This document shows, one piece after another, positions 1-9,666 of a stretch of DNA of 64,000 nucleotides; the first letter of the stretch is position 1, and each line of letters begins with the position of its first letter. Made by a program: the position numbers and the translations under genes. The DNA is from Nitrososphaerota archaeon (GTDB taxonomy: Archaea > Thermoproteota > Nitrososphaeria > Nitrososphaerales > Gagatemarchaeaceae). Under the pieces are notes generated by a model that had not been told where the DNA came from, did no database searches, and saw nothing but the letters and a program-made list of their open reading frames with translations. The stretch is from the NCBI GenBank assembly GCA_029785085.1, contig JAFMAI010000002.1, positions 1-64,000 on the forward strand, written 5' to 3'.

Positions 1-861
1 AGTAGTTCCCATAGTTGGGGATGCATACGCCGAACTTCATCAGCCCCGGGGGGTCTCAATCGGATAAAACATTACCTGCAGGCCAGTAGAAATCGAAGCC
101 ATCTCAACTCCGCCCCGGTTGCCGGGATCGCGGCTGGCGAAAACACCTAGGCTGCCTCCTAACAACCGAGTGAAAGGGTCAGTCGTCCTACCCGTCGTTG
201 AGAAAGAGGAACGGGGACCGAGGACTTTTCCGACGACACGGTTGAAGCACCCTGGCTGTGGGAGTGGTTTGATTGCAAGCTCGACGTCGTATCGTATCTA
301 GTACACACTGCAGACAATGTGCCAATAATCAACTCCGGCGGCAGAACATGCCGCCCCGCCGCTCAAGAAGAAAAGGTCTCGGACGAGGATTCGCCTAGAC
401 AAATACGGGGAGCCGCGGAAGGTGGCTCATGTGAAGTAAGATGCCAGAAAACCCCCCAAAGAAGACAGCGCCGAGGCACACATCTTCGAGCTTTCCATGT
501 TCTTGATCACTACGGCGATATGGCGCGTCCATGAGCCGAAGATGTATGGCCCGCCGAGGCTGAGAGAAGCGATAAACAGGCCGGCCGAAGTCTACGACAA
601 GTCAGATAGGCCCAAGTCAGATCCGTTGATGGCGTGGGCAAAAGCGGGGATAGACTCACCCGAACAAATTTCAGGTAACAGCGTCCTACGAGGCATTCAC
701 CGTATTCCTCGACAGGATGGTCATCGAATTCATAGACGAGATGGAGCGCTGATACCTGCATCCCACCCCAAGGTACCTAACCCTCTGTCAAGCCTGGCCA
801 GGGAGTTTTCAGGGCCCGTCCAGTTCAACCCTTAAGACAGTCACGCGCGAAATATTGAACG

Positions 862-1800
862 TTGGCCTCTCACCGCGTAGGACGACAGACATTCCACTAT
901 AAGTGGGACAGGGCGCACAAACCGGCACTGACTATCCGACCTGGGGACACGGTCACTTTTGACGCCAACGACGTCCTGAGCTGGCAGTTGACGTCGAAGT
1001 CCACGTCTTCAGACTTGGAGAAACTCGACAACGAGAAGCTATACCCACTGGCTGGGCCGGTCTATGTGGAAGGGGCGGAGCCTGGCGACGCCCTGGTCCT
1101 TGACATATTGGATGTGAAGGTAGATGACTTCGGTTGGACAGCCATACTCCCTGGCCTAGGTCTGCTGGAGGAGTTCAAGAGGCCGTTCCTCTACAAATGG
1201 AACCTAGGCGGCGAAAGGTACGCCCGCTTCGAGAGGGGGATCAGGATTCCAATCAGGCCTTTCTGTGGCGTCCTGGGAGTGGCCCCTGCAGAGGCGGGCT
1301 CTTTCGAAGTCATGCCTCCCGGAAGGCACGGCGGGAACATGGACATCAGGCACACAACCGCAGGGAGCAGGGTGAGACTACCGGTCCAAGTGGAGGGGGC
1401 CTTGTTCTCGGCTGGTGACCTCCATGCGGCCATGGGGGATGGGGAGATTTGCGTATGCGCGATCGAATGCGCAGGCTCGGCGAAGATACGCTTCGGCCTA
1501 GAGAAAGAGGCGGGTCTGAACTATCCTGACTTCCAATCGAGGAGGGAGCCTACGTCGAGTGCGGGGTGGTACACGACTACAGGGATTGCGAGCGACCTTA
1601 TGGCGGCGGCCAAGGAGTCGGCCAGAGGCATGATTGACCACCTAACCAGAACCTACAAGCTCTCGAAAGAAGAGGCTTATGTCCTCTGCAGCGTGGCGGC
1701 CGATCTCAGAATCCACGAAGTCGTAGACTCACCCAACTGGGTGGTTGGAACAATGATTCCTCTCGATATCTTTCCTAGTCTTCACGGCAAGGGTCTATGA
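862..1800 (+). CDS. Acetamidase/formamidase family protein
   Basis: 312 aa ORF; FmdA/AmdA-like N-terminus (PALTIRPGDTVTFDANDV), 'GPVYVEGAEPGDALVLDIL', 'GGNMDIRHTTAGSRVRLPVQVEGALFSAGDLHAAMGDGE'. Confidence 0.9.
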   Translation: MASHRVGRQTFHYKWDRAHKPALTIRPGDTVTFDANDVLSWQLTSKSTSSDLEKLDNEKLYPLAGPVYVEGAEPGDALVLDILDVKVDDFGWTAILPGLGLLEEFKRPFLYKWNLGGERYARFERGIRIPIRPFCGVLGVAPAEAGSFEVMPPGRHGGNMDIRHTTAGSRVRLPVQVEGALFSAGDLHAAMGDGEICVCAIECAGSAKIRFGLEKEAGLNYPDFQSRREPTSSAGWYTTTGIASDLMAAAKESARGMIDHLTRTYKLSKEEAYVLCSVAADLRIHEVVDSPNWVVGTMIPLDIFPSLHGKGL

Positions 1801-2097
1801 TTACAAAAGGAGACATCGAAGCGTCTGGTCGCGCATACGCCAGACCTGCCGCGTCATCGTTTCACGCGTAGAAATCGCCGTTGGCGTCGGCACCTGCGGC
1901 TACGCGTCCAACGCAAACAGCGCAGTGGACGCGCCGAATGCGGCTGGACAGGTCTGAATGGACGCGAGTTGGGGGATGTCGCATGCCATCTTGCAGCGGT
2001 GCGCCAGGCGGGTTGTGCGAGCGTTCCACGGGGGTTCGCAGAATCTTAGCGTATCAGAAGCAAACGGTTCGCGGAAAACGTCGCCCCGCGGCTTTGG

Positions 2098-2106
2098 TTA
2101 TATAAT
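2098..2106 (+). promoter_or_regulatory. Candidate TATA box for pheA
   Basis: TTATATAAT; expected start site about 25 nt downstream (~2127), which favours ATG 2134 over 2113. Confidence 0.55.
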
Positions 2107-2133
2107 CACGTCATGGGCTTCGGTGGGAAAGCA

Positions 2134-2970
2134 ATGAAGACCCGTGGAATCGCGTTCCAAGGAGAGCACGGGGCTTACAGCGAGGAAGCGGTCCACCAGC
2201 ACTTCGGAACCGAGACAGACACAGTGCCCTGCAAGACCATCTCGGAAGTGTTCAACCTGACTGAGACAGGCGAAGTGCAGCACGGGGTGGTCCCGGTGGA
2301 GAATTCAATCGAGGGGAGCGTCCACGAGACCTACGACTCCTTGATAACGAGCAACACGAAGATAACCGGCGAGATAGTGCTAAGGGTGGTTCACTGCCTC
2401 ATCGCCCTGCCTTCAACCACAATAAGCGACGTAAAAGTGATCTATTCGCACCCTCAAGCCCTCGCTCAATGCAGGGGGTATCTCGCCACCCTCGGCGTGG
2501 AAGTGAAGGTATCCTACGACACTGCAGGGAGCGTCAAGATGATCAGAGACGGCCGCATGAAAGATGCAGCGGCTGTCGCGAGCATGGGCGCGGCTCAAAT
2601 CTATGAGATGAACGTGTTGAGACAGGGTATAGAAGACTACGGACACAACTACACCAGATTCTTGGTGATGTCGGCCAAAGAAAGCGAAAGGGCACCTATG
2701 TGCAAGACATCCGTCATCTTCTCAGTACCGCACGTGCCCGGCTCTCTGTACGCTTCACTCGAGACTTTCGCGACTCACGGGGTCAACCTGACCAAGATAG
2801 AGTCCAGACCCACCAGACAGCGCCCATGGGAATACTACTTCTTTCTAGATTCCGAAGGGCACAGGGACGAGGCGGCCCAGAAGGAAGCGCTGCGGGAATT
2901 GGTAAAGAGGACGACGTTCCTGAAAGTACTGGGTTCGTACCCTCGAGCACGGCCCGAACCGCCGCAATGA
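2134..2970 (+). CDS. pheA: Prephenate dehydratase
   Basis: ORF 2113..2970; 'AFQGEHGAYSEEAV', 'GVVPVENSIEGSV', 'NYTRFLV', ACT-like C-terminus 'LTKIESRPTRQRPWEYYFFLD'. Confidence 0.93.
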   Translation: MKTRGIAFQGEHGAYSEEAVHQHFGTETDTVPCKTISEVFNLTETGEVQHGVVPVENSIEGSVHETYDSLITSNTKITGEIVLRVVHCLIALPSTTISDVKVIYSHPQALAQCRGYLATLGVEVKVSYDTAGSVKMIRDGRMKDAAAVASMGAAQIYEMNVLRQGIEDYGHNYTRFLVMSAKESERAPMCKTSVIFSVPHVPGSLYASLETFATHGVNLTKIESRPTRQRPWEYYFFLDSEGHRDEAAQKEALRELVKRTTFLKVLGSYPRARPEPPQ

Positions 2971-3088
2971 CAGCCTGGTAGCCCTTGTAGGCATTCCGCG
3001 GTGCACCGGAACTTGTAGGTGCAGGCTTGTGGGCCCGCTACGGTCCATGCCTGGACTGGCGCTGGCGAGACGTGCTATGCGAATTTGC

Positions 3089-4048
3089 TCAGAGGTCATA
3101 GACGACCCCAGGAACCTTGGGGAACGGCTGCACCTCGCCGATATGTTTCGCCCCTACTATCCAGCCGACGATTCGTTCGATACCGATGCCAGCTCCAGCA
3201 GACGGTTTGATTCTTCCTTCTTCGGAGAGCCTGAGGAGGAGTGAGAAGTTTTTCTGGTCGATTCCATCCCTCTCCATCTTCGACACTATCCTGTCGTGCT
3301 CCCACTCGCGTCTGGCACCTGAGAGTATCTCCCCGTAATAGGGGACGAAGAGGTCGTAGTTGTCCCACCTTCCGGTGGCGGGGTCCTCGTAGTCGTAGAA
3401 CTCTCTGGGGATGTTTGTGACCCAAACGGGGCGACTTGTCTGCTGAGGCAGGACCAGCTCCCACTCTTGTCCATGCCTGGCTATCAGGTCCCGTCTATCG
3501 AGGACTTCGAACGGGGTCTTCATCGCTTCGCGCCCGAAGGAGACAGGAAGATCCGAAGTCGTCTTCAGGTGAGCGACCAGGCCCGCGACGACGGCCTCCA
3601 CCAACTCCCGGACATCCTCGGAGCCGGCACCGCGCAACTCGAAATCAAACTGAGTGAACTCATAGGCATGCCGTCCGGTGTCCTTCCTTTCTCTCCTCTC
3701 AATCCTGACGTTCGGAGATAGGACGAAGAGCTTCGGGTACGCCGTCGAGGAGGCGACCAGCTTGTGGATGATCATGCTGTGCGTAGTCCTGACGGGCTCT
3801 CCATAGATTTCCGTCTCCACCCTCTTCTCGATGGAAGCCCCCGGGTCCGGCCAGAGGGGGTCTGTGGACTTCGAGAAGACCACAGGCAATAGCCAATCGA
3901 AACCTCGGCTCTCAAATTCACCAGTAAGGTATCTGAGAACCCTCGTGGTGACCTTCGCAACCTGCTCTTTCCTCTCCAACTCGTGGTCAGTAAGCAGATG
4001 GAGCGGCTTCGGGATTACAGTGGCGCCGGGCTCAAACGTTTCACTCAC
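3089..4048 (-). CDS. AsnRS-related archaeal asparagine synthetase (class II aaRS catalytic core without anticodon-binding domain)
   Basis: 319 aa; motif-2-like 'RIERRERKDTGRHAYEFTQFDFE', motif-3-like 'GAGIGIERIV'; no N-terminal OB-fold; GTG start. Confidence 0.8.
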   Translation of the reverse strand: MSETFEPGATVIPKPLHLLTDHELERKEQVAKVTTRVLRYLTGEFESRGFDWLLPVVFSKSTDPLWPDPGASIEKRVETEIYGEPVRTTHSMIIHKLVASSTAYPKLFVLSPNVRIERRERKDTGRHAYEFTQFDFELRGAGSEDVRELVEAVVAGLVAHLKTTSDLPVSFGREAMKTPFEVLDRRDLIARHGQEWELVLPQQTSRPVWVTNIPREFYDYEDPATGRWDNYDLFVPYYGEILSGARREWEHDRIVSKMERDGIDQKNFSLLLRLSEEGRIKPSAGAGIGIERIVGWIVGAKHIGEVQPFPKVPGVVYDL

Positions 4049-4089
4049 AAAGTTACATAGCTGCGATGAAATATAATCATTAAGCTAAA

Positions 4090-4112
4090 TTTTCTGGCAT
4101 CTTGCCGGAAAA
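4090..4112. promoter_or_regulatory. Inverted repeat (candidate operator) between divergent promoters
   Basis: TTTTCTGGCA-TCT-TGCCGGAAAA; 9/10 arm match; lies between TATA-like ATATAAT (minus, ~4071-4077) and TTTAATT (plus, ~4120-4126). Confidence 0.6.
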
Positions 4113-4150
4113 CAAATGGTTTAATTCCAATTCCACGGCATACTGACAGT

Positions 4151-4594
4151 ATGATGGACGCTAAGGACTCGAAGATACTCGCTGAGTTGGTATGCGACGG
4201 CCGGAGACCCATCGTTGATATTGCTAGCCACTTAGGGTTGCCTCGGGCCACAGTCCAGGATAGGTTGAGGAGGATGATGGAGTCAGGGGTGATAAGGAAA
4301 TTCGTCGCAATCCCGGACTACTCCAAAATCGGGAAGCGGGTGATGGCCTACGTCTTCGTCGCCTTCGGAGGCGAAGGGAGGCTCTCACAGAGGACGCTCG
4401 CAGAGGCGATATCGAAGATGCCGGGGGTCTACGAGGTGTCAGTGATTTCGGGGGAGTGGGACATTCTACTGAAGGTCAGGGCAAACACGTTAGAGGAGAT
4501 TGGAAACCTCGTCGTTGACAGGTTGAGGTCCATGAGCGGGGTCGAAAAGACAGAGACCTGCGTCTCATTCCAAACTATCAAGGAGAGCTTCTAG
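4151..4594 (+). CDS. Lrp/AsnC family transcriptional regulator
   Basis: 147 aa; N-terminal HTH 'LAELVCDGRRPIVDIASHLGLPRATVQDRLRRM' and C-terminal RAM-like domain. Confidence 0.92.
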   Translation: MMDAKDSKILAELVCDGRRPIVDIASHLGLPRATVQDRLRRMMESGVIRKFVAIPDYSKIGKRVMAYVFVAFGGEGRLSQRTLAEAISKMPGVYEVSVISGEWDILLKVRANTLEEIGNLVVDRLRSMSGVEKTETCVSFQTIKESF

Positions 4595-4862
4595 TCTAGG
4601 ATTCTGTAGTCTTGTGTTTTGGATCCCAGGAAGCTCCTTCCAGGCCCAAGACCGAATTACGCCGGCCGGCCCGAAGAGGCACGTTCGTCGAGCAGGGCAA
4701 GGGGCGATGTACATCTTCGTGCACCAATTCATAAATAGGTCACGGGTAGCCATCTGGTTCGCGAGAAACTTGGATGCCATGACACGGGCTGACCGTCCCG
4801 ACCACTGGACCGTGTTTGGCTTTTTCGGCTATAGCTGGTAAGAATCCCTTCCAGCTTTCAAC

Positions 4863-6104
4863 TTGGGGGATTCTAGTTCAATGAGCAAGAGCAGGTTTCA
4901 TGAAATCGTCATAATCAAGTTCGGAGGGTCTGTGCTGGACGACGGACAAGCCATCGTTCAGGCTGTCGAGCTCATCGCCCGCACTCTCAGGAAGGGGGTG
5001 GGGGTTGTCGTCGTGGTCTCGGCGATGAAGGGGGTCACCGACGGCCTCCTCACCCTTTCCAAGGGAGTAAATCCCAACATGGAGGCATCTCTCGTAGACG
5101 AGCTCCTCTCGTCAGGGGAGAAGACTAGCGCCAGGCTTGTGGCTGCGTCCATGGCGCACCATGGGCTCAAGCCTGTTGTGATAGACACAGACACCCCTGG
5201 CTGGCCAATCATCACCGACGACAGGCATCAGGACGCCAACCCTATCATGGATGTCACACGACAGCGGAGCAGGGAGACCCTGCTCCCTATAATCGAGCGC
5301 GGCGAAGTCCCCATTGTGTGCGGTTTCCTGGGGCGGACCGAGACAGGGAAGGTGACCACCCTGGGGCGCGGTGGGAGCGACACCACTGCGGTCCTCCTGG
5401 GGAGCTGCCTCGGGTCAAAGGAGGTCGTGCTCATAAAGGACGTCGACGGAGTCTTCTCGAGCGATCCTGGGAGAGTGAAGAACCCCCAGCTGATCGAGAG
5501 TCTGAACGGCGAAGAGGCCGAGCTGCTCGCAGCGGGCGGGGCCAAGTTCCTGCATCTGAAGGCCCTCAGCTATCAGGCGCAGGGGCTTAAGATTAGGGTG
5601 ACCAGTCTGGAGAAACTCGACGCAGGGACGGTCATAGAAGGGGACATACCAGAGACCAAGGTAGAGGTGACCAACGTGGAGACCTCAATGATGACCATCG
5701 TCGGAATAGACCCTGCGCGCTTCGAGTCCGTTCAGGCGGTCGCCGACGCGATAAGTGGGTGCGACGCCAAGATTCTGGCCCTCTCCCTGGAGTCGACCTC
5801 AGCTATCTTCTACATCTCAGGGGGCCGAGAGGTACTCGACCGAGTCCATCATGTCCTAGTCGGGGAGAGGATCGGCAAGGCGGTGTCGTCCTACGACGGC
5901 CTGGCCATGATTTCGATTCGAGGGAGGGCCCTCGAGACCCAGCCAGGCATAGTCCAGCGGGTGACCCAGCCGCTGGCGAGTTCTGGAATCAACCTATTCG
6001 GGATCGTAACAATCCAGTCGTCTGTCCGGGTGTTCGTATCCGCGGACCAGGCGCAGCGGGCGTCTAAGCTGGTCAAGGAATCGATGATGGTGGGGGTGCA
6101 GTGA
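4863..6104 (+). CDS. lysC: Aspartate kinase (start may be ATG 4881)
   Basis: 'IIKFGGSVLDDGQAI', 'TTLGRGGSDTTAVLLGSCLG', ACT domains at C-terminus. Confidence 0.93.
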   Translation: MGDSSSMSKSRFHEIVIIKFGGSVLDDGQAIVQAVELIARTLRKGVGVVVVVSAMKGVTDGLLTLSKGVNPNMEASLVDELLSSGEKTSARLVAASMAHHGLKPVVIDTDTPGWPIITDDRHQDANPIMDVTRQRSRETLLPIIERGEVPIVCGFLGRTETGKVTTLGRGGSDTTAVLLGSCLGSKEVVLIKDVDGVFSSDPGRVKNPQLIESLNGEEAELLAAGGAKFLHLKALSYQAQGLKIRVTSLEKLDAGTVIEGDIPETKVEVTNVETSMMTIVGIDPARFESVQAVADAISGCDAKILALSLESTSAIFYISGGREVLDRVHHVLVGERIGKAVSSYDGLAMISIRGRALETQPGIVQRVTQPLASSGINLFGIVTIQSSVRVFVSADQAQRASKLVKESMMVGVQ

Positions 6105-7165
6105 GCAAGCTCCGGGCTGCGCTGCTGGGCGCGACGGGAGCGGTGGGCCAGAGATACCTCATGATGCTGAGCCGCCACCCTACCATCGAGCTCGAAGTGC
6201 TCATGGGAGGAGACTCAGCTGGCAGAGCTTACGGCGAAGCTGCCCGCTGGCTCGTCTCTGAGGACATCCCGGATAGATTCGCGGATAGGAAGGTACTCCC
6301 AACCGACCCGCGCAACGCGGAAGGGTGCGACGTTGTCTTCTCAGCGCTCCCCGCCGAGGCGGCTTCCACAGTCGAACCGGAGTTCGTCAAGGCTGGCCTC
6401 ACGGTGATAAGCGAAGCTAGCGCTCATAGGCTCGAGGAGGACGTCCCCCTAGTGATTCCGGAGGTCAACCCTGACCACCTCGGGCTCTTGGACTTGCAAA
6501 GGAAGAGGAGGGGATGGAGCGGTTCCCTGGTCGCCACCCCCAACTGTACTGTCACAGGACTAGCCATGGTCCTCAAGCCTCTATCGGACAGCTTCGCGCT
6601 AAGGCGCGCCATCGTAACGACAATGCAGGCGGTGTCAGGGGCGGGCTTCCCCGGCGTCCCTTCCATGTTGATCATGGAGAACGTCGTGCCATACATCAAG
6701 GGCGAGGAGGAGAAAGTCTCTGATGAGTCCCGGAAGATCCTTGGGACCCAATCGGAAATCGGGATTCGCAGCGCCAATCTGCAGATTGCTATTTCGTGCA
6801 ACAGGGTCCCGGTCATAGACGGCCACGTCGAGACGCTGTACGCTGAGCTTGGGAAGGACATCGAGCCGGAGGAGGCGGTGGACTGCCTGAATAGGTTCCG
6901 GGGTGCGCCTCAGGAACTGGGTCTCCCTTCGGCGCCCATGCAGCCAATCATCGTCAGGCCTGAGCCAGACAGGCCTCAGCCCCGCCTGGACCGCCTCTCT
7001 GGCTCGGTCCCAGGCATGAGCGTAGCGGTGGGGAGGGTACGGAGGGGGCTAGGCCGCGACTCGATTCAGCTAACACTCGTTTCTCACAACACAATCAGGG
7101 GCGCCGCAGGCACAGCGATACTCACGGCCGAACTTATGGATAACAAGGGGCAGCTCGGGAGATAG
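6101..7165 (+). CDS. asd: Aspartate-semialdehyde dehydrogenase
   Basis: 'LLGATGAVGQRYLMML', catalytic 'ATPNCTVTGLAMVLKPL'; GTGA overlap with lysC. Confidence 0.93.
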   Translation: MSKLRAALLGATGAVGQRYLMMLSRHPTIELEVLMGGDSAGRAYGEAARWLVSEDIPDRFADRKVLPTDPRNAEGCDVVFSALPAEAASTVEPEFVKAGLTVISEASAHRLEEDVPLVIPEVNPDHLGLLDLQRKRRGWSGSLVATPNCTVTGLAMVLKPLSDSFALRRAIVTTMQAVSGAGFPGVPSMLIMENVVPYIKGEEEKVSDESRKILGTQSEIGIRSANLQIAISCNRVPVIDGHVETLYAELGKDIEPEEAVDCLNRFRGAPQELGLPSAPMQPIIVRPEPDRPQPRLDRLSGSVPGMSVAVGRVRRGLGRDSIQLTLVSHNTIRGAAGTAILTAELMDNKGQLGR

Positions 7166-7168
7166 GGT

Positions 7169-7960
7169 TTGGTCTCAGGCAAGACGTTCAGGATTTCAAG
7201 AATCGTCGACCGCGGCAGGATGCTCTGCGTCCCAATGGATCACTCCATCACCAACGGCCCTATCAGAGGCCTCGAGGAGCCTGAGTTGATGATAAAATCT
7301 GTCGCCGAGGGCGGCGCGACTGCTTTCCTAGCCCACAAAGGCGTCCTGAAAGCCCTCAAGGAGGCGCCCCCGATCGGCATGATACTCCAACTCTCGGCGA
7401 GCACCGTCCTCGGACCAGCTCCCAACCGGAAGGTCCTGATATCGTCAGTCGAGGAGGGGGTCAGGCTCGGAGCCGACGCCGTCTCCGTCCACATCAACAT
7501 AGGCGCCAGGGAGGAGTCCGAGATGCTGGGCCAGCTTGGTATGGTTGCAGACGAGTGCGACAGCCTGCAGGTCCCGCTTATAGCCATGATGTACCCTCGC
7601 GGAGAAGGAATCAAGGACCCGAACGACCCAGACACCATCGCCCACGTGGCCCGCATCGGCGCCGAAGCTGGGGCTGACATTGTCAAGACGGTCTACACCG
7701 GAAGCATCGAGACGTTCAGGGAGGTCGTGAGGAAATGCCCCGCCCCCGTGGTGCTTGCGGGGGGCTCTAAGGTCGACTCCGACAGGGCCCTGCTCGAAAT
7801 GGCAGGCTCCGTCATGAGAGCGGGGGCGATGGGAGTGACCTTCGGGAGAAACGTCTTCGGGCACAGCGATCCTGTTGGCATTGTCAGGGCGCTGCGCAGC
7901 GTGGTGGTGGAAGGACAGTCCGCCGACAGAGCCATGGAGTCCCTCAGCCATGCTGACTGA
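7169..7960 (+). CDS. 2-amino-3,7-dideoxy-D-threo-hept-6-ulosonate (ADH) synthase, MJ0400-type class I aldolase
   Basis: 'RMLCVPMDHSITNGPIRGLE', 'ADIVKTVYTGS', 'GGSKVDSDRALLEMAG'; adjacent to type II DHQ synthase; TTG start. Confidence 0.88.
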   Translation: MVSGKTFRISRIVDRGRMLCVPMDHSITNGPIRGLEEPELMIKSVAEGGATAFLAHKGVLKALKEAPPIGMILQLSASTVLGPAPNRKVLISSVEEGVRLGADAVSVHINIGAREESEMLGQLGMVADECDSLQVPLIAMMYPRGEGIKDPNDPDTIAHVARIGAEAGADIVKTVYTGSIETFREVVRKCPAPVVLAGGSKVDSDRALLEMAGSVMRAGAMGVTFGRNVFGHSDPVGIVRALRSVVVEGQSADRAMESLSHAD

Positions 7961-8963
7961 AGACAAGGCGCTGCTCCTCCATATTTCAGGGCCCGAGATG
8001 TCCGAGGTCATCCTTAACGACGCCGTAGCAGCCGGGGTGAGAGGGCTGGTCGTAGACCGGCCACTTTCGACATCAGTCCCACTGAACGGGCTCGATGTCT
8101 TCGAGGTCTCCGAAGGCGAAGGGGAGAACAAGGCTAGGTGGATTAAGGTAGCCGGGGCAGGCGACGTCGAAAGGGCGTTGACCGCAAGCACGTTGAGCCT
8201 GGCCTTCGTTGTCGTCGAGTGCTCCGACTGGCGCATCATCCCACTGGAGAACCTCATCGCGGAGTTCAGGCGCCGTGGACGCAAACTCTACGCCTACGCC
8301 GAATCGAAGGAACAGATTGAGACGGCTTTCTCCGTCCTTGAGCTAGGGGTCGACGGCGTCGTAATCCCATACTCTTCTATCGTCGAGGCCAAGAGGCTCT
8401 CCGTCAGAAGGGCAGAGCTCCCCCTCGAACCTGCCGAGGTGACAAGAGTAATGGATGCAGGGGTCGGAGACCGCGCATGCGTCGACACAACGTCGCTGCT
8501 GGAGGTAGGGGAAGGAATGCTCGTCGGGAGCAGGGGTGGGTTCTTCTTCCTCGTGCACGGAGAGACGATACCGTCGGAGTACATCGCCACCCGGCCCTTC
8601 AGGGTGAACGCAGGCGCGGTGCACAGCTATACTCTAGCCTCGGACGGGAAGACGAGGTACCTGTCGGAGCTCAAGCCCCCAGACACGGTCACCATCGTGA
8701 GCAGCGGTGGAGGCAGCCGGGAGGCGTCGGTGGGAAGGGTCAAGATAGAGCGGCGGCCACTGGTGCTTGTGGATGCTAGGTCGAAGGCCGGTTCTGGGAC
8801 GGTGATACTCCAGAAAGCCGAGACTATCCGTCTGGTGCGCCCCGGCGGGGGTGCGGTCTCAGTGACAGAACTAAAGACGGGAGACGCGGTCTTGGTTCAC
8901 GTCGAGACAGCCAAAGCTAGGCACTTCGGGTTAGAGGTGGATGAGCATATCAACGAAAAGTAG
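7950..8963 (+). CDS. 3-dehydroquinate synthase type II (MJ1249-type)
   Basis: 'GVDGVVIPYSSIVEAKRL', 'DTTSLLEVGEGMLVGSRGGFFFLVHGET', 'RPFRVNAGAVHSYTL'. Confidence 0.92.
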   Translation: MLTEDKALLLHISGPEMSEVILNDAVAAGVRGLVVDRPLSTSVPLNGLDVFEVSEGEGENKARWIKVAGAGDVERALTASTLSLAFVVVECSDWRIIPLENLIAEFRRRGRKLYAYAESKEQIETAFSVLELGVDGVVIPYSSIVEAKRLSVRRAELPLEPAEVTRVMDAGVGDRACVDTTSLLEVGEGMLVGSRGGFFFLVHGETIPSEYIATRPFRVNAGAVHSYTLASDGKTRYLSELKPPDTVTIVSSGGGSREASVGRVKIERRPLVLVDARSKAGSGTVILQKAETIRLVRPGGGAVSVTELKTGDAVLVHVETAKARHFGLEVDEHINEK

Positions 8964-9666
8964 CGCGGTAGAGCTCGTCGCTCCCCCTATGGAGGGCCAG
9001 AAGACATTGGTGTGCACGTCCGTGTCGGCAAGAACACCAGCCGAACTGAGGGCCAAGGCGCAGAGGGCGTTCAACTCGGGGACAGATCTAGTCGAGTTCA
9101 GGCTGGACTCACTCAGGCCGTTCAGGTCTAAGGCGCAGGAAATCACAGAATTCTTGAGCAGGGCGATACTTACCGTAAGATCTCAGGGCGAGGGGGGAGA
9201 CTTCGAGGGGAGGGAGCCAGACCGCCTGAACGCCATCAGGGCCTCCTGCGAACTGGGACCCGCCTATGTAGACGTCGAGCTCCGGACCCTCAGGGCTAAT
9301 CACGACTTGGTCTCCGAACTGGCCGGCCAGAAACTCATCGTCTCTTGGCACGACAGTCTCCAGACTCCTCCCAAGGCCCGCCTAGCTTCTATCCTAGCGG
9401 CCGCAAAGGCCTTCGGGGGCCTCGCGAAGCTGGTCCCCACCGCCAGAGAGGCATCAGACAACCTCGCTGTCCTGTCCCTGTATGGCTGTCGGGCCCCGGC
9501 GCCGATAGCATTCTGCATGGGTGAAGCGGGCGTGCTTTCAAGGGTCATGGCGATCGAACTGCGGACCCCCATCGTCTACGCTTCTCTCCCCGGGGAGCAG
9601 ACCGCCCCCGGACAGCTCACCTTGTCCAAACTCCTGGCGCTGCGGAGGAAGCTGGGATGTGACTGA
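8941..9666 (+). CDS. aroD: 3-dehydroquinate dehydratase type I
   Basis: 'DLVEFRLDSLRPF', 'KLIVSWHDSLQTP', 'AFCMGEAGVLSRV'. Confidence 0.9.
   Translation: MSISTKSSAVELVAPPMEGQKTLVCTSVSARTPAELRAKAQRAFNSGTDLVEFRLDSLRPFRSKAQEITEFLSRAILTVRSQGEGGDFEGREPDRLNAIRASCELGPAYVDVELRTLRANHDLVSELAGQKLIVSWHDSLQTPPKARLASILAAAKAFGGLAKLVPTAREASDNLAVLSLYGCRAPAPIAFCMGEAGVLSRVMAIELRTPIVYASLPGEQTAPGQLTLSKLLALRRKLGCD

Noticed and set aside
7445-8284. 279-aa minus ORF opposite ADH synthase/DHQ synthase
   Set aside because: Antisense shadow of two confidently assigned genes.
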